Below, piece by piece: positions 41,517 to 55,126 of a DNA stretch of 64,000 bases. The DNA comes from Roseomonas aeriglobus (lineage in GTDB: Bacteria; Pseudomonadota; Alphaproteobacteria; Sphingomonadales; Sphingomonadaceae). The stretch is from NCBI GenBank assembly GCA_016937575.1, contig JAFHKN010000005.1, positions 124,001 through 188,000 of the forward strand, read 5' to 3'. The notes under the pieces were generated by a model. It did no database searches, was not told the DNA's origin, and saw only the letters and a program-made list of their open reading frames with translations. Numbering within the stretch: position 1 is the first letter of the stretch; each line of letters starts with the position of its first letter. The translations under genes were made by a program, and so were the position numbers.

Positions 41517-41780
41517 ATGGCCCCTCGCCATAGGTGAGGGGCCAACACTCAAATTTCGGTATTTTCGGGCGTCTTCCACGTCGATCCCGAGATAGCTAAC
41601 CATATTCTCGATCTTGCTATGGCCGAGCAGGATCTGGACAACCCGTAGATTGCCGGGCGCCCTGTATGTGATCGATGCCTTCGTTCGGCGGAGTGAGCGG
41701 GTGCCGTATTCGCTCCGCATCAGGCCAACTCCTGTCACCCATTCATCGACAAGCCGAGCATACTGCCGAGACCGTTCGTC
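41508..41780 (-). pseudogene. Tyrosine recombinase, C-terminal remnant
   Basis: The minus strand reads DERSRQYARLVDEWVTGVGL, then YGTRSLRRTKASITYRAPGN, then LRVVQILLGHSKIENMVSYL and GIDVEDA. This contains the H/R box (SLRRTKA in place of HxLR) and the catalytic Tyr (SYLGID) of integrase-type recombinases. The N-terminal domain is missing and the extreme C-terminus diverges after VEDAR. It is a leftover of a second recombinase adjacent to the intact one. Confidence 0.75.
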
Positions 41781-41862
41781 GGGAGGTGCGGGAACGTCGG
41801 CTTGTAATCAGGGCTGCCGTTTAACATGTCACAGGCGAACGTCGGGAATGTCCCAAACTCAG

Positions 41863-43101
41863 TCATTCCAGCTTGCGAGACAGGCGACCAACCGCTCCTG
41901 CTTCGGCCGCTAAATTACGATTATAGGCGAGCGGCATGCGGGGACTTTTCCAGCGCAGCGCGTCCATGATCCCGGCCAAATCTTCGCCCGCGACGAACAG
42001 GTCCTGATTAAGACCCACCCGCGTCGAATGAGCGCTTATTCCCTTCAGCAGTCGGGCCAGATCGTCAGCGGTAAGGTCGCCCAATGCGCCGCGATCGAAC
42101 GCACGCTGAATGATTGCCCGCCAGATCGGGCCGATCGATCCCGGATGGAGCGCCGCGGCGCCGATGTCATACTCGACCCGCGCCTTCACAGCGGGCTTGG
42201 ACAGCGTCTTGCGCAGATCCCAAGTCTCACGGCCCGAGATGCTGTCGATCGAACGACCCTTCACAGCCGCCCGCGCTTTGTAGCGCCGTACCTGCACCCG
42301 CCGGAACAACGGCCCCGCGTCGATCCCAGCGGCCTCTCTCCACGCCGCGACAGCCCGCACAGAGCGGGGCGACAAATAGGCTGTGGCTCCCTCGCCCTCC
42401 TGATCGCCTTTGCTTCGCGCGATGGCGAGGAGGCGCGCTTCGGGATCAAGCGCCTCGAGAATGTCATTGATGCTGATTGCGACGAGCTCCGATGCACGGA
42501 GCCCCGTGTCATAGGCCACCGACAACAGGGCTCGGTCCCGCAGGCCTGGCAGATCGCCCGCGCACGCCTCCAGCAAAGCTCGCACATTCAGTCCGCGAGG
42601 ACTGTCGCGCTCCACGTCTCGCACTGGCCCCTTGAAGCGCAAGGGACGCGCCTGAGCCTGCGCGGTGCCCTTCTCGCGCCGGATCGCGCGTAGCCGCAGC
42701 TTCACGAGATCAGCCTGGGTGGGATCCTTGAGATCAAGCAGCTGATGGATCTTGGCGATCGACGCCTTGTAGCGGCCAAGCGAGGCGGGCTTGGCCCCCT
42801 GCCCTGCCCGCGCGTCGAGATAGTCGGCCACCGTCTCGGCCGTCGCCGGCAGTGCAATCCGGTTGTTGCGCCTACACCACGCATCGAACGCCTCGACGTC
42901 GGACTTGAGCGCACGGATGCTATGGGGCGATGAAGCGGCCTGATAGGCGGCGATCAGGCCCTCGTTGACGGTGATGCGCTCGCCGGCGCGCATCTGCACG
43001 ATCGTCCACGCAAGGTCGGCCGGCGCCCTGACGGCCGGCAGGACAGCCTCAGGCGGCGCTACGGGGATTTCTGGCCCTTCCCGGGCGGTTTCGGTGCTCA
43101 C
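41863..43101 (-). CDS. Tyrosine recombinase / phage-type integrase
   Basis: A 412-residue recombinase. A SAM-like N-terminal domain (SPHSIRALKSDVEAFDAWCRR, AETVADYLDARAGQG) precedes the catalytic domain: LLSVAYDTGLRASELVAISI (first Arg), LLKGISAHSTRVGLNQDLF (H-x-x-R) and MPLAYNRNLAAEAGAV (Tyr). A non-typical 60-residue insertion (RYKARAAVKGRSIDSISGRETWDL) lies before the HxxR. It is transcribed divergently from tniA copy 2, 182 bases away, suggesting a shared control region or that it belongs to that mobile element. Confidence 0.85.
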   Translation of the reverse strand: MSTETAREGPEIPVAPPEAVLPAVRAPADLAWTIVQMRAGERITVNEGLIAAYQAASSPHSIRALKSDVEAFDAWCRRNNRIALPATAETVADYLDARAGQGAKPASLGRYKASIAKIHQLLDLKDPTQADLVKLRLRAIRREKGTAQAQARPLRFKGPVRDVERDSPRGLNVRALLEACAGDLPGLRDRALLSVAYDTGLRASELVAISINDILEALDPEARLLAIARSKGDQEGEGATAYLSPRSVRAVAAWREAAGIDAGPLFRRVQVRRYKARAAVKGRSIDSISGRETWDLRKTLSKPAVKARVEYDIGAAALHPGSIGPIWRAIIQRAFDRGALGDLTADDLARLLKGISAHSTRVGLNQDLFVAGEDLAGIMDALRWKSPRMPLAYNRNLAAEAGAVGRLSRKLE

Positions 43102-43283
43102 GACGCGCCTCGCTCCTCAGCCGCGCTTGTTGTCAGTTTGACCAAACGGACAGACCGAAATTGCCAGGCTTTTCAATCTTCATCTATCCCAAATACCTCC
43201 GGACTCTCGCCCGTCCATCCCGTTTCTGATACAATACCGGTGGACCCGGCAACACGAGTCCCTGGCAAGATCGGGGATAGGTC
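43102..43283. other. Divergent intergenic region, recombinase / tniA copy 2
   Basis: No gene. The sequence TGTCAGTTTGACCAAACGGACAG (43132 region) contains the TTTG-acc-CAAA palindrome and an outward TGTC, and could be an operator or the transposon end. It holds the promoters for both flanking genes. Confidence 0.4.
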
Positions 43284-44939
43284 ATGGCCGAAACGGGCAC
43301 AGCTCTTACGAGAGCGGATTCTACAGCCTGGAGCATTGCTTGCAATCGCGAGCCGGCTATTCGTGCACTCGCCAGCCTGCCCAAGATTACCCGCGCTGCG
43401 ATGTTGAACGCGAGCGCGGAGCTGGGCCTGAGCAGGTCGCGCGTCGTTGAGCTTGTCGCCCGCTATCGCGCTGAGCCCGTTACCAGCTCCCTCGTCGATC
43501 GGCCCGAAGGTTTTCCCAAAGGGCGTCGCCGACTGGCGCCGGAGATCGACCAAGTGATCGCCTCCGAAATCGAACGGTTCTACTTGACGCGCCCCAAACC
43601 GACCCTCGCGAGATTGCAGCGCGACATCCGGCATGCCTGTTATGAACGCGGCCTTCGCGCGCCCACTCGCAAGACTATCGCCGCGCGCGTTGCCGCGATT
43701 GACCGAGAACGCCTCACCAGAACGCGCGAAGGCGCGAAGGCAGCGTCTGATCGATACCGACCCGTGATTCGATCTTACACTGCCGACTACCCGCTGCAGA
43801 TCGTACAAATAGACCACACACCCGCCGATATCATCATCGTCGACGAGCATTTCCGCAAACCGCTTGGCCGACCAACGCTCACCCTCCAGATCGACATAGC
43901 GACCCGAGTCATTCCGGGCTTCTACATCTCGCTCGAGAAACCCTCAGCTACGTCTGTAGGCATGGCGATCCGCCATGCGGTCCTGCCAAAGGCAGCCTGG
44001 CTTCAAGAACGCGAGATCAATCTCGACTATCCCGTCTTTGGCATCCCCGAAACTCTGCATCTCGACAATGCCGCAGAGTTTAGGTCCAGGGCGCTCGAGC
44101 GTGGCTGTGAGCAGCATGGCATCGACCTCAAGCACCGCCCCCGGCGCACGCCGCACTACGGTGGCCACATCGAACGCTTGATCGGAACCGCGGTCGGCGC
44201 CGTGCATCTCCTACCGGGTACGACCTTCTCAAACATCCAGGCCAAAGGCGACTACGACGCGGAGGGCCAAGCCTGCATGACGCTGCGCGAGTTCGAGCGC
44301 TGGTTTACACTCGAGGTCGGCGTCTATCATGGCTCGATTCACAGCGAGCTTGGCGTTCCTCCGCTCACGGCCTGGGCTGACGGGCTCGGGAGCCGCGCTG
44401 ACCCGCTCCGGCTCCCGGCTGATCCCGCTCGCTTCCTCTTCAACTTTCTCCCGTTCGAGATGCGGAAGGTCAGGCGTGAGGGTATCGAGCTGTTCCATGC
44501 ATTTTACTGGCATGGCAGTTTGTCCGGCCTCCTCGCGAACTGCGATCACAAGCTCCCGATCAAGTATAATCCGCTCAACCTCTCGGCTGTCTACGTCGAG
44601 CTGTCCGATACCGAGCATTTGACGGTTCCGCTCCGTGATCGGCGGCGGCCTGCCATCACGAAGTTCGAGCACGACCTCGCGGTGCGAGCACTGCGCGAAC
44701 GCGGGCGTCAGGCCGTCGACGAGCAATCGCTGTTTGACATGGTGAACGAGCAGCGGCGCATCGTCCTCGAAGCGGCCCACAAGACCAAGGCTGCGCGAAA
44801 ATCCGCCCAGCGCATCGCCTATGCGCTGGAGGCTGGCCTCCCTCCTGCCACCGCAGTTCCTTCAATGGCTTTGCCGGTATCGTCCGAGCCGGAGGATAGC
44901 GCGCCTATCGTTCCATTCCAGATCGAGGAGCGACTATGA
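43284..44939 (+). CDS. tniA: TniA Mu-type DDE transposase, copy 2
   Basis: A 551-residue transposase related to copy 1 over its length. The DDE residues are in VQIDHTPADIIIVDEHFRKP, LHLDNAAEFRSRALERGC and YGGHIERLIGTAVGAVHLLP. N-terminal helix-turn-helix modules include LPKITRAAMLNASAELGLSR. The frame opens at ATG 43284 and ends with an ATGA overlap to tniB. Codon use and the divergent sequence show it is not a recent duplicate of copy 1; it is a second, independently acquired element. Confidence 0.88.
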   Translation: MAETGTALTRADSTAWSIACNREPAIRALASLPKITRAAMLNASAELGLSRSRVVELVARYRAEPVTSSLVDRPEGFPKGRRRLAPEIDQVIASEIERFYLTRPKPTLARLQRDIRHACYERGLRAPTRKTIAARVAAIDRERLTRTREGAKAASDRYRPVIRSYTADYPLQIVQIDHTPADIIIVDEHFRKPLGRPTLTLQIDIATRVIPGFYISLEKPSATSVGMAIRHAVLPKAAWLQEREINLDYPVFGIPETLHLDNAAEFRSRALERGCEQHGIDLKHRPRRTPHYGGHIERLIGTAVGAVHLLPGTTFSNIQAKGDYDAEGQACMTLREFERWFTLEVGVYHGSIHSELGVPPLTAWADGLGSRADPLRLPADPARFLFNFLPFEMRKVRREGIELFHAFYWHGSLSGLLANCDHKLPIKYNPLNLSAVYVELSDTEHLTVPLRDRRRPAITKFEHDLAVRALRERGRQAVDEQSLFDMVNEQRRIVLEAAHKTKAARKSAQRIAYALEAGLPPATAVPSMALPVSSEPEDSAPIVPFQIEERL

Positions 44940-45859
44940 CCGACCTCTACGATCATCTGTTTCCGGCATATCGCGAGCAGGCAGGGTTATCCGACGACGA
45001 ACGCATCGACTGGCTGAGACGCGATCGATGGCTATCGCTGCCACAATCCGAAGCCGCGCTCGGCAGGCTCGAAGATCTGCTGACCTATCCCCCGCGCGGC
45101 CGCATGCCCTGCCTCCTGCTTTTCGGTTCCACTGGCATGGGCAAGAGCGAGATCCTCAATCGCTTCGCAGAGCTGCACGCAACCCGGTACGATAAGAATG
45201 CCGGCCTTACGATTATGCCGGTCGTCATGGTCCAGATGCCGCCACAGCCTACCGAGGAAGAGTTCTACACCGAGCTTATGCTGGCTATGAACTACTCCGA
45301 GTTCGACCATATCTCCCTGCGATCACTGCGCTCTCTGGCCCGTCGCACCCTCGGGGAATTCGGGACCAAGGTGCTGGTTCTGGACGAAATCGACAAGATG
45401 CTGGCGGGCTCGCCGCGCCAGCAGCGGATTTTTCTCAACACCATTCGCTTTCTGACCAACGACCTCAGAATTCCGATCGTGTGCGCGGGCACGGAAGATG
45501 CGCGTATCGCGATCCTCACCGATCCCAATCTCGCCGACCGCTTCGCCGCATTCGAGCTTTCACCCTGGCGCAACGATCACGCCCTGCGCCAGCTCATGGC
45601 GAGCTTCGCCGGTCTGCTCCCCTTGCGCCGCCCTTCCCTGCTCGATGAAGCTGAGGTCCGCCAGCGCGTCATCGCATTGAGTGAGGGCGTGACAGGCCGA
45701 ATCTTCCGGTTGATGGAGGCTGTCGCGATCGCGGCGATCCGAAGCGGCCGCGAGATGATCGACGCCGACAGCTTCGATGATGAGCAGCTATTGCTCCCGC
45801 TCGTCTCGATGCAGGTCATCGCCAGTGCCAAGCGGGCATTGCGGCGCCGTGCGGCATGA
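44936..45859 (+). CDS. tniB: TniB AAA+ transposition ATPase, copy 2
   Basis: A 307-residue ATPase with Walker A FGSTGMGKSEILN, Walker B VLVLDEIDKMLAGSPRQQRI, and the sensor segment IVCAGTEDARIA. The start overlaps tniA (ATGA), matching copy 1. Same length as copy 1 (307), but clearly diverged. It should assemble on DNA to recruit TniA. Confidence 0.87.
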   Translation: MTDLYDHLFPAYREQAGLSDDERIDWLRRDRWLSLPQSEAALGRLEDLLTYPPRGRMPCLLLFGSTGMGKSEILNRFAELHATRYDKNAGLTIMPVVMVQMPPQPTEEEFYTELMLAMNYSEFDHISLRSLRSLARRTLGEFGTKVLVLDEIDKMLAGSPRQQRIFLNTIRFLTNDLRIPIVCAGTEDARIAILTDPNLADRFAAFELSPWRNDHALRQLMASFAGLLPLRRPSLLDEAEVRQRVIALSEGVTGRIFRLMEAVAIAAIRSGREMIDADSFDDEQLLLPLVSMQVIASAKRALRRRAA

Positions 45860-47039
45860 AAATCCTTTCGCTGACGAACTGCTGACGTCCTGGCACGCGC
45901 GTCAGCGCCATTCCCGCCGAGGGCGAGCGCTACCGGAGCCAAAGGCTGTCCGAAATCGCAAGGGCGACTGGCGCCACCCGGATATTCGCCCGACAAGAGC
46001 CTGGCTCAATGGGACTGCCGACGACCTCAACGTGCCGGCGACGCGCTTAGTCGAACATAGTCTTGCGAAGCACTATCCCTACTTACCGGTCGATTTTCTG
46101 GCTTGGGAACACCCGCCGGGCTCAGCCGGTTCTACCGGGCTGATCCCGGTGCCGCGGCTGCACGTCAGTTGGTGCAGCCGGTGCCTCGCGGAAGATTTCG
46201 CATCCGACCGGCCAGCGCACGTCCGGCGTCAGTGGGTACTGGCCGCTGTGGGCTATTGCCATCGGCACCGCTGGCCGCTGGAGGATCGTTGTAATGGTTG
46301 CGGATCGCGGACATGGCGATTTGCGATGCCCGCGCGCGGTCCGCTGCGGATGATTTGCGATGCCTGCTGGCAACCGATGGAAAGAACCTCGGCCCCGGCC
46401 ATTTATGCCGGGAAGGACGCCCTGCTCTGCTGGGATCATGTTATTGCGTTCGAGCAGCAATGCATAGGCGCGATAAAGGGTAGGACCCCCGACCAGTTCC
46501 GCTTCAACTTCACGTCGGCCGACCAACTCCTCAACGAGGTTCGAGGCATTTGCCGCCTCCTGACCAGGAAGCCGCCAAACGACGAATATTGGTGGTGCAG
46601 GACACGGAACATCCCGCTGAACGATTTCGCGTGCGACGCGATGACGCCCGGTTACATGGGCCTCCAATTCTATTCGAGCGACACTCTCAACCCGCTCGCC
46701 GCCGCATCGCCGCTCCTGCGCCGGCGCCTGCTTGCCGCCGCTTGCGGCATCATCGAGACCAATCCCGAGATAGGCGCCGCGCTTTTTGGTCCTGACGCAC
46801 CGTCAGCGATCGAACGGTTCATTGCCAGAGCAGATCGTGGCGTGCTCGATCGCTTGCTGATGACAGACGGACACTGGTCTTCCGCCTTTATCTCTCAGAT
46901 CAAAGCCGCACGAGAGCGAATGGCCCGCCGGTTCACGATCTCGAAGCTGGAAGCGGCGCATCGAGCGATACGCAACGTATTCGCCCATGCATCGACAAAC
47001 GAACAAACCGAACCTCGCGATCTCGCTGGCCAAAGCTGA
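45849..47039 (+). CDS. tniQ: TniQ-family transposition protein, copy 2
   Basis: About 396 residues from a probable GTG start at 45849 (VRHENPFADELLTSWHARQR) overlapping the tniB stop; no ATG is suitably placed, and the upstream frame to 45777 only shadows tniB. It has the zinc ligands WCSRCLAEDF, YCHRHRWPLEDRCNGC and ICDACWQPM. The D-E-L-L-T-S-W-H-A-R opening corresponds to the TniQ PDELISSWLAR motif. The C-terminus (FTISKLEAAHRAIRNVFAH) is a helical DNA-binding-like tail. Confidence 0.78.
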   Translation: MRHENPFADELLTSWHARQRHSRRGRALPEPKAVRNRKGDWRHPDIRPTRAWLNGTADDLNVPATRLVEHSLAKHYPYLPVDFLAWEHPPGSAGSTGLIPVPRLHVSWCSRCLAEDFASDRPAHVRRQWVLAAVGYCHRHRWPLEDRCNGCGSRTWRFAMPARGPLRMICDACWQPMERTSAPAIYAGKDALLCWDHVIAFEQQCIGAIKGRTPDQFRFNFTSADQLLNEVRGICRLLTRKPPNDEYWWCRTRNIPLNDFACDAMTPGYMGLQFYSSDTLNPLAAASPLLRRRLLAAACGIIETNPEIGAALFGPDAPSAIERFIARADRGVLDRLLMTDGHWSSAFISQIKAARERMARRFTISKLEAAHRAIRNVFAHASTNEQTEPRDLAGQS

Positions 47040-47102
47040 TTCCATGTCGTTGGAAGCGGTTACTGATTGAGCCCCCGCCCTTCACCGGCTAGAACCCCAT
47101 CC

Positions 47103-47516
47103 ATGCGCATTTCGAGGCTCTTCCTGGCGAACCGGTTTTGGGCGATGTTTTGTATCGCCTTGGCCGTCGTCTTTGCTGGCGCCTCGCTTTCCACGTCTAT
47201 CGACAAGATCCAGCATGCGCCGGGTGTTTCGTTCGAACACGACCATTCCTTATTCAGCGATGCTTCCATCATACAAGACCATGCCGACGATCATCACGTG
47301 CCCCAACCCGGCGACAACGATCCGTCCGACCATCTACCCGGCAGCCATCACCATCATGGCGATGGCGGCTCGGCTGTGCCGGTGACGGCCTCGGCGGATT
47401 CCGTCCAAGTCGCTTTGTCCAGCGAACTGCTCGGGCTTGCGCCGGATAACCAGACACCAGGCCTGCGCATTCCCGGCCCCGAACGACCTCCCAAGAGCCT
47501 CGCGATCCCAAGCTGA
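47103..47516 (+). CDS. Histidine-rich exported protein preceding czcCBA
   Basis: A 137-residue protein with a signal-peptide or anchor helix (FWAMFCIALAVVFAGASLST). A His/Asp-rich middle follows (QDHADDHHVPQPGDNDPSDH and GSHHHHGDG). The frame opens at a TTG at 47067; ATG 47103 gives a proper leader. Its composition suggests periplasmic metal binding or sensing. It is 60 bases upstream of czcC and likely co-transcribed with it. No family is recognised by sequence. Confidence 0.65.
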   Translation: MRISRLFLANRFWAMFCIALAVVFAGASLSTSIDKIQHAPGVSFEHDHSLFSDASIIQDHADDHHVPQPGDNDPSDHLPGSHHHHGDGGSAVPVTASADSVQVALSSELLGLAPDNQTPGLRIPGPERPPKSLAIPS

Positions 47517-47575
47517 GCCGCCGCGTCATGTGAGGCGCGGCATCTGCCACGCCTGCTCGTGAGGCCGTTCTTGTC

Positions 47576-48855
47576 ATGCTTTCCATCCTCGTTGCGCGCC
47601 GACCGGCGCGTTTGCGGCGCGCGCTTGCGATAGGCGCAGCGCTGGCCGCCCTGTCCGCGCCTTCAATCGGCGCGGCGCAGTCCCTCAGCCTGTCGGATGC
47701 GCTGTCGCGCGTCGCATCCGGCGATCCTTCCGTCGCAGCGAACGCCGCGCGGCTCCGTGCGGCCGATGCCGCCATTACCCAAGCCGATGTGCGGCCACGC
47801 GATGTCGTCGGCGTCGATGTCGAGGATTTCGCGGGCACCGGCCCCCATTCCCCGCTCGAACGATCGCAGACCACCGCCTGGTATGAGCGAACGTGGGAAC
47901 GCGGCGGCAAGCGCGAAGCCCGCATCGGTGCGGCCCGCTCGGACCTGGGCATCGCTGTCGAGCGCAACCGCCTACGGATGCTCGACCTCTTGGCCCAGGT
48001 GCAAGCCGCCTGGGTCGATGCGCTGGCAGCCGAAGCAGTAATCTCTATTGCCGAACAGCGCCTCGCCGCCGCCCAGCGCGTGGAAGCGGAGACCGGCCGC
48101 CGTGTCGGGCGCGCGCTCGATCCGCTGTTCGCGGGCGAACGGGCGAGGACCGCCGTGGCGCAAGCCCGCATCGCGCTCGATCAGGCGCGGGAGACTGCGC
48201 GGATCGCCCGCGCCAGTCTCGCTGCCTTCTGGGGCGGCACGGCCGATTACAATCTCGATCCCTCGCCGTTCGGGATCGCTACCCCCGGCGCGACGGCGGC
48301 CGAGGACAGTCCCGACCTCGCCCTGCTCGCCGCCGAGCGCGACGCTGCCGGTGCCCGCGTGCGGCTTGCGGAGACCGGCAATGCCGGCGACCCGACCGCG
48401 CGGGTTGGCGTTCGCCATTTCGGGCAAGGCAATGACGTGGCGATTATAGTTGGCGGCTCGATCCCGCTCGGCAACCGCGCCGCCAATCGCGGCAATGTCG
48501 CGCGCGCCAATGCCGAAGCTCAGGCCCCCGAAGCCGAGATCGCCGTCGCGCGGGTGCAGGTGCGGCGTGAAATCGACCGGCTGACAGCCGAACGGGCGAG
48601 CCTTGCCGCCGAGATCGTCCGGATCGAACGCGAGGTTCTGCCGAGCGCGGAGCGCGCGGTGGTGCTGGTGCGCGATGGTTTCGCGCGCGGCGGCACCGCC
48701 TTCACCTTCCTCGAAGTCAACCAGGCCCAGCAGGCCGTCGTCGATGCCCGGTCCCGCCGGGTCGAGCTGCTGCGCCGCTTCCATCTCGATGGCGCCCGGC
48801 TCGACCGGCTGACCGGTCGCCATGCCTCCCTCCTTGCCAGCGCGGAGAACCGCTG

Positions 48856-48856
<1 letters not shown>
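47576..48856 (+). CDS. czcC: CzcC-type outer-membrane efflux protein (TolC family)
   Basis: A 426-residue TolC-like channel protein with a signal peptide (ALAIGAALAALSAPSIGAAQ). It has the long coiled-coil helices (NAARLRAADAAITQADVRPR, LRMLDLLAQVQAAWVDALAA, AQRVEAETGRRVGRALDPLF) and the repeat IAVARVQVRREIDRLTAERA. ARVGVRHFGQGNDVAIIVGGSIPLGNRAANRG matches CzcC/CusC proteins. The stop overlaps the next start (TGATGA). Product: outer-membrane part of the metal-efflux RND complex. Confidence 0.92.
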
Positions 48857-53317
<4,461 letters not shown>

Positions 53318-53323
53318 CCCATG

Positions 53324-53356
53324 CCGCTCCCATGCGTCGATCGCGCATGGGAGCGG
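53324..53356 (+). terminator. Perfect 13-bp hairpin after czcA
   Basis: CCGCTCCCATGCG (53324-53336) and CGCATGGGAGCGG (53344-53356) are exact complements with a seven-base loop. It lies between the czcA stop and the MFS start, 20 bases before the ATG. No U-run follows; it may act as terminator, attenuator or mRNA stabiliser. Confidence 0.6.
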
Positions 53357-53375
53357 ACAGTCTGAGGAATTGCCC

Positions 53376-54710
53376 ATGCTCTCGGTTCTCGCCAATCGCA
53401 CCTACCGCCACCTGTTCCTGGCGCAGATAATCGCGCTGGTCGGCACCGGCCTCGCCACGGTCGCGCTCGGCCTGCTCGCCTATGACATCGCCGGGGCCGA
53501 TGCGGGGGCCGTGCTCGGCACGGCGATGGCGATCAAGATGATCGCCTATATCGGCGTCGCCCCGGCCGTCGGCGCCTATGCGAGCCGCTTGCCGCGCCGC
53601 AGCTTCCTTGTCGCGATGGACGTGATCCGTGGGCTGGTCGCGCTGGCGCTGCCGTTCGTCGATCAGGTCTGGCAGGTCTATTTCCTGATCTTCGTGCTGC
53701 AATCAGCCTCGGCCGGATTCACGCCCACCTTCCAGGCCACCATTCCTGACGTGCTGCCCGACGAGAAGGACTATACTAGCGCATTGTCGCTCTCGCGCCT
53801 CGCTTACGACATGGAAAGCCTGACCAGCCCGATGCTCGCCGCCGCGCTGCTGACGGTGATGAACTTCCACTGGCTGTTTTCGGGTACCGCGATCGGCTTT
53901 GCCTGCTCGGCGCTGCTGGTCCTGACGACGGTTCTGCCGCGTGCTGCCGCCGCCAAGCCAAAAGGCGGCATCTACGACAACACCACGCGCGGCGCCCGGC
54001 TCTATCTCAAGACGCCCCGGCTGCGCGGGCTGCTGGCGGTGACGCTCGCCGCCGCCGCCGCGAGCGCGATGGTGATCGTCAATACGCCGGTGCTGGTGCA
54101 GGCGGCGCTCGGGTTGGGGCAACGGGAGGTGGCGATCACGCTCGCCGCGTTCGGCGGCGGCTCGATGTTGGCCGCGCTGCTGCTGCCGCGCCTGCTCGAC
54201 AAGCTGCCCGACCGCACGGTGATGCTTGCGGCGGCCCCGGCAATGACCATCGCGCTGGCCGCGCTGGCTCTCTCATGGCGCGGTCATGCCTCGCCCGGCT
54301 ATTGGAGCGTCATTCTCGCGGGGTGGGCGGTGCTCGGCATTGCCTATTCGGCGAGCATCACGCCGGGCGGCCGCCTGTTACGACGATCGTCGGGCGAAGC
54401 GGATCGGCCCGCCCTGTTCGCCGCGCAGTTCGCGCTCAGCCATGTGTGCTGGCTCGTCGCCTATCCGCTGGCTGGCCAGACCGGCGCGCAGGGTGGCATG
54501 GGCCTGGCGTTCGCGGTCGCCGCCGCGCTGTCGCTGATCGGCGTGGGACTAGCGTTCCTGATCTGGCCAAAGGAGGATGCCGACGTGGTGGAGCACGATC
54601 ACGCCGCCCTTCCGCCCGACCATCCCCATCTCGCCGAAGGCCATCCGCAGGGTCGCGCGGCCCATATATTCGTGATCGACGAACTGCATCCGCACTGGCC
54701 GATCCGATAG
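53376..54710 (+). CDS. MFS transporter, NreB-like
   Basis: A 444-residue MFS protein with 11-12 helices. The LFLAQIIALVGTGLATVALGLLAYDIAGADAGAVLGTAMAIKM opening and the loop GAYASRLPRRSFLVAMDVIRG (the MFS G-R-R-region) are typical. The C-terminus is His/Asp-rich (VVEHDHAALPPDHPHLAEGH), as in NreB/CnrT-type nickel exporters. ATG 53376 was chosen because it follows GAGG; an in-frame TTG lies two codons earlier. Role: likely metal export supporting czcCBA; the metal is not determined. Confidence 0.85.
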   Translation: MLSVLANRTYRHLFLAQIIALVGTGLATVALGLLAYDIAGADAGAVLGTAMAIKMIAYIGVAPAVGAYASRLPRRSFLVAMDVIRGLVALALPFVDQVWQVYFLIFVLQSASAGFTPTFQATIPDVLPDEKDYTSALSLSRLAYDMESLTSPMLAAALLTVMNFHWLFSGTAIGFACSALLVLTTVLPRAAAAKPKGGIYDNTTRGARLYLKTPRLRGLLAVTLAAAAASAMVIVNTPVLVQAALGLGQREVAITLAAFGGGSMLAALLLPRLLDKLPDRTVMLAAAPAMTIALAALALSWRGHASPGYWSVILAGWAVLGIAYSASITPGGRLLRRSSGEADRPALFAAQFALSHVCWLVAYPLAGQTGAQGGMGLAFAVAAALSLIGVGLAFLIWPKEDADVVEHDHAALPPDHPHLAEGHPQGRAAHIFVIDELHPHWPIR

Positions 54711-54730
54711 GATCGCGGAGTCGGAAAAGC

Positions 54731-54757
54731 GGACGCCGGGGGATGGCCCCGGCGTCC
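54731..54757. terminator. Bidirectional terminator after the MFS gene
   Basis: GGACGCCGGGG (54731-54741) and CCCCGGCGTCC (54747-54757) form a perfect 11-bp stem with loop GATGG between convergent genes, eight bases before the downstream stop region. TTG follows. Confidence 0.65.
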
Positions 54758-54765
54758 TTGCAGGG

Positions 54766-55095
54766 TCAAGGCTGGCGGAAGTCGCCCAAGACGAACTGGC
54801 CGCCTGCCGTCAGCACGACATGGAACAGCTTGCGCGCCGCATTCGGTTCGGCTTCGTTGCGAAAGGTCACGATCGTCTGGCGCTGACCCTGGCTGGTGCG
54901 CTCGCGCGTGCCGGCAACGGTCGCCTTCGACCAGCTCGCCGGCAGCTTCGCCTGGCTGATGAGCCGCACCACATTGTCGCGGGCGGTCTGCTGGGGGGTG
55001 CGCGCCTCATGCTCCTCGTCGTCATGGTCGGGATGGGCGAGCGCCGGGGCAGCATGGAGCGCGAAGGCGGCAAGAGCGATAAGAGCAATACGCAT
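54766..55095 (-). CDS. Exported hypothetical protein (DUF6488-like)
   Basis: A 109-residue protein with a signal peptide (MRIALIALAAFALHAAPALA) and mature HPDHDDEEHEARTPQQTARD, then LISQAKLPASWSKATVAGTRERTSQGQRQ and a C-terminal beta-rich TIVTFRNEAEPNAARKLFHVVL. The acidic/His start and the A-x-W-x-x-A segment resemble the DUF6488 family of periplasmic proteins found near czc and nickel genes. It is the most downstream gene of a minus-strand group with HupE and the anchor protein. Confidence 0.6.
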   Translation of the reverse strand: MRIALIALAAFALHAAPALAHPDHDDEEHEARTPQQTARDNVVRLISQAKLPASWSKATVAGTRERTSQGQRQTIVTFRNEAEPNAARKLFHVVLTAGGQFVLGDFRQP

Positions 55096-55126
55096 GGAAA
55101 TATCCTTTTCAGATTGGAAATGAGGT

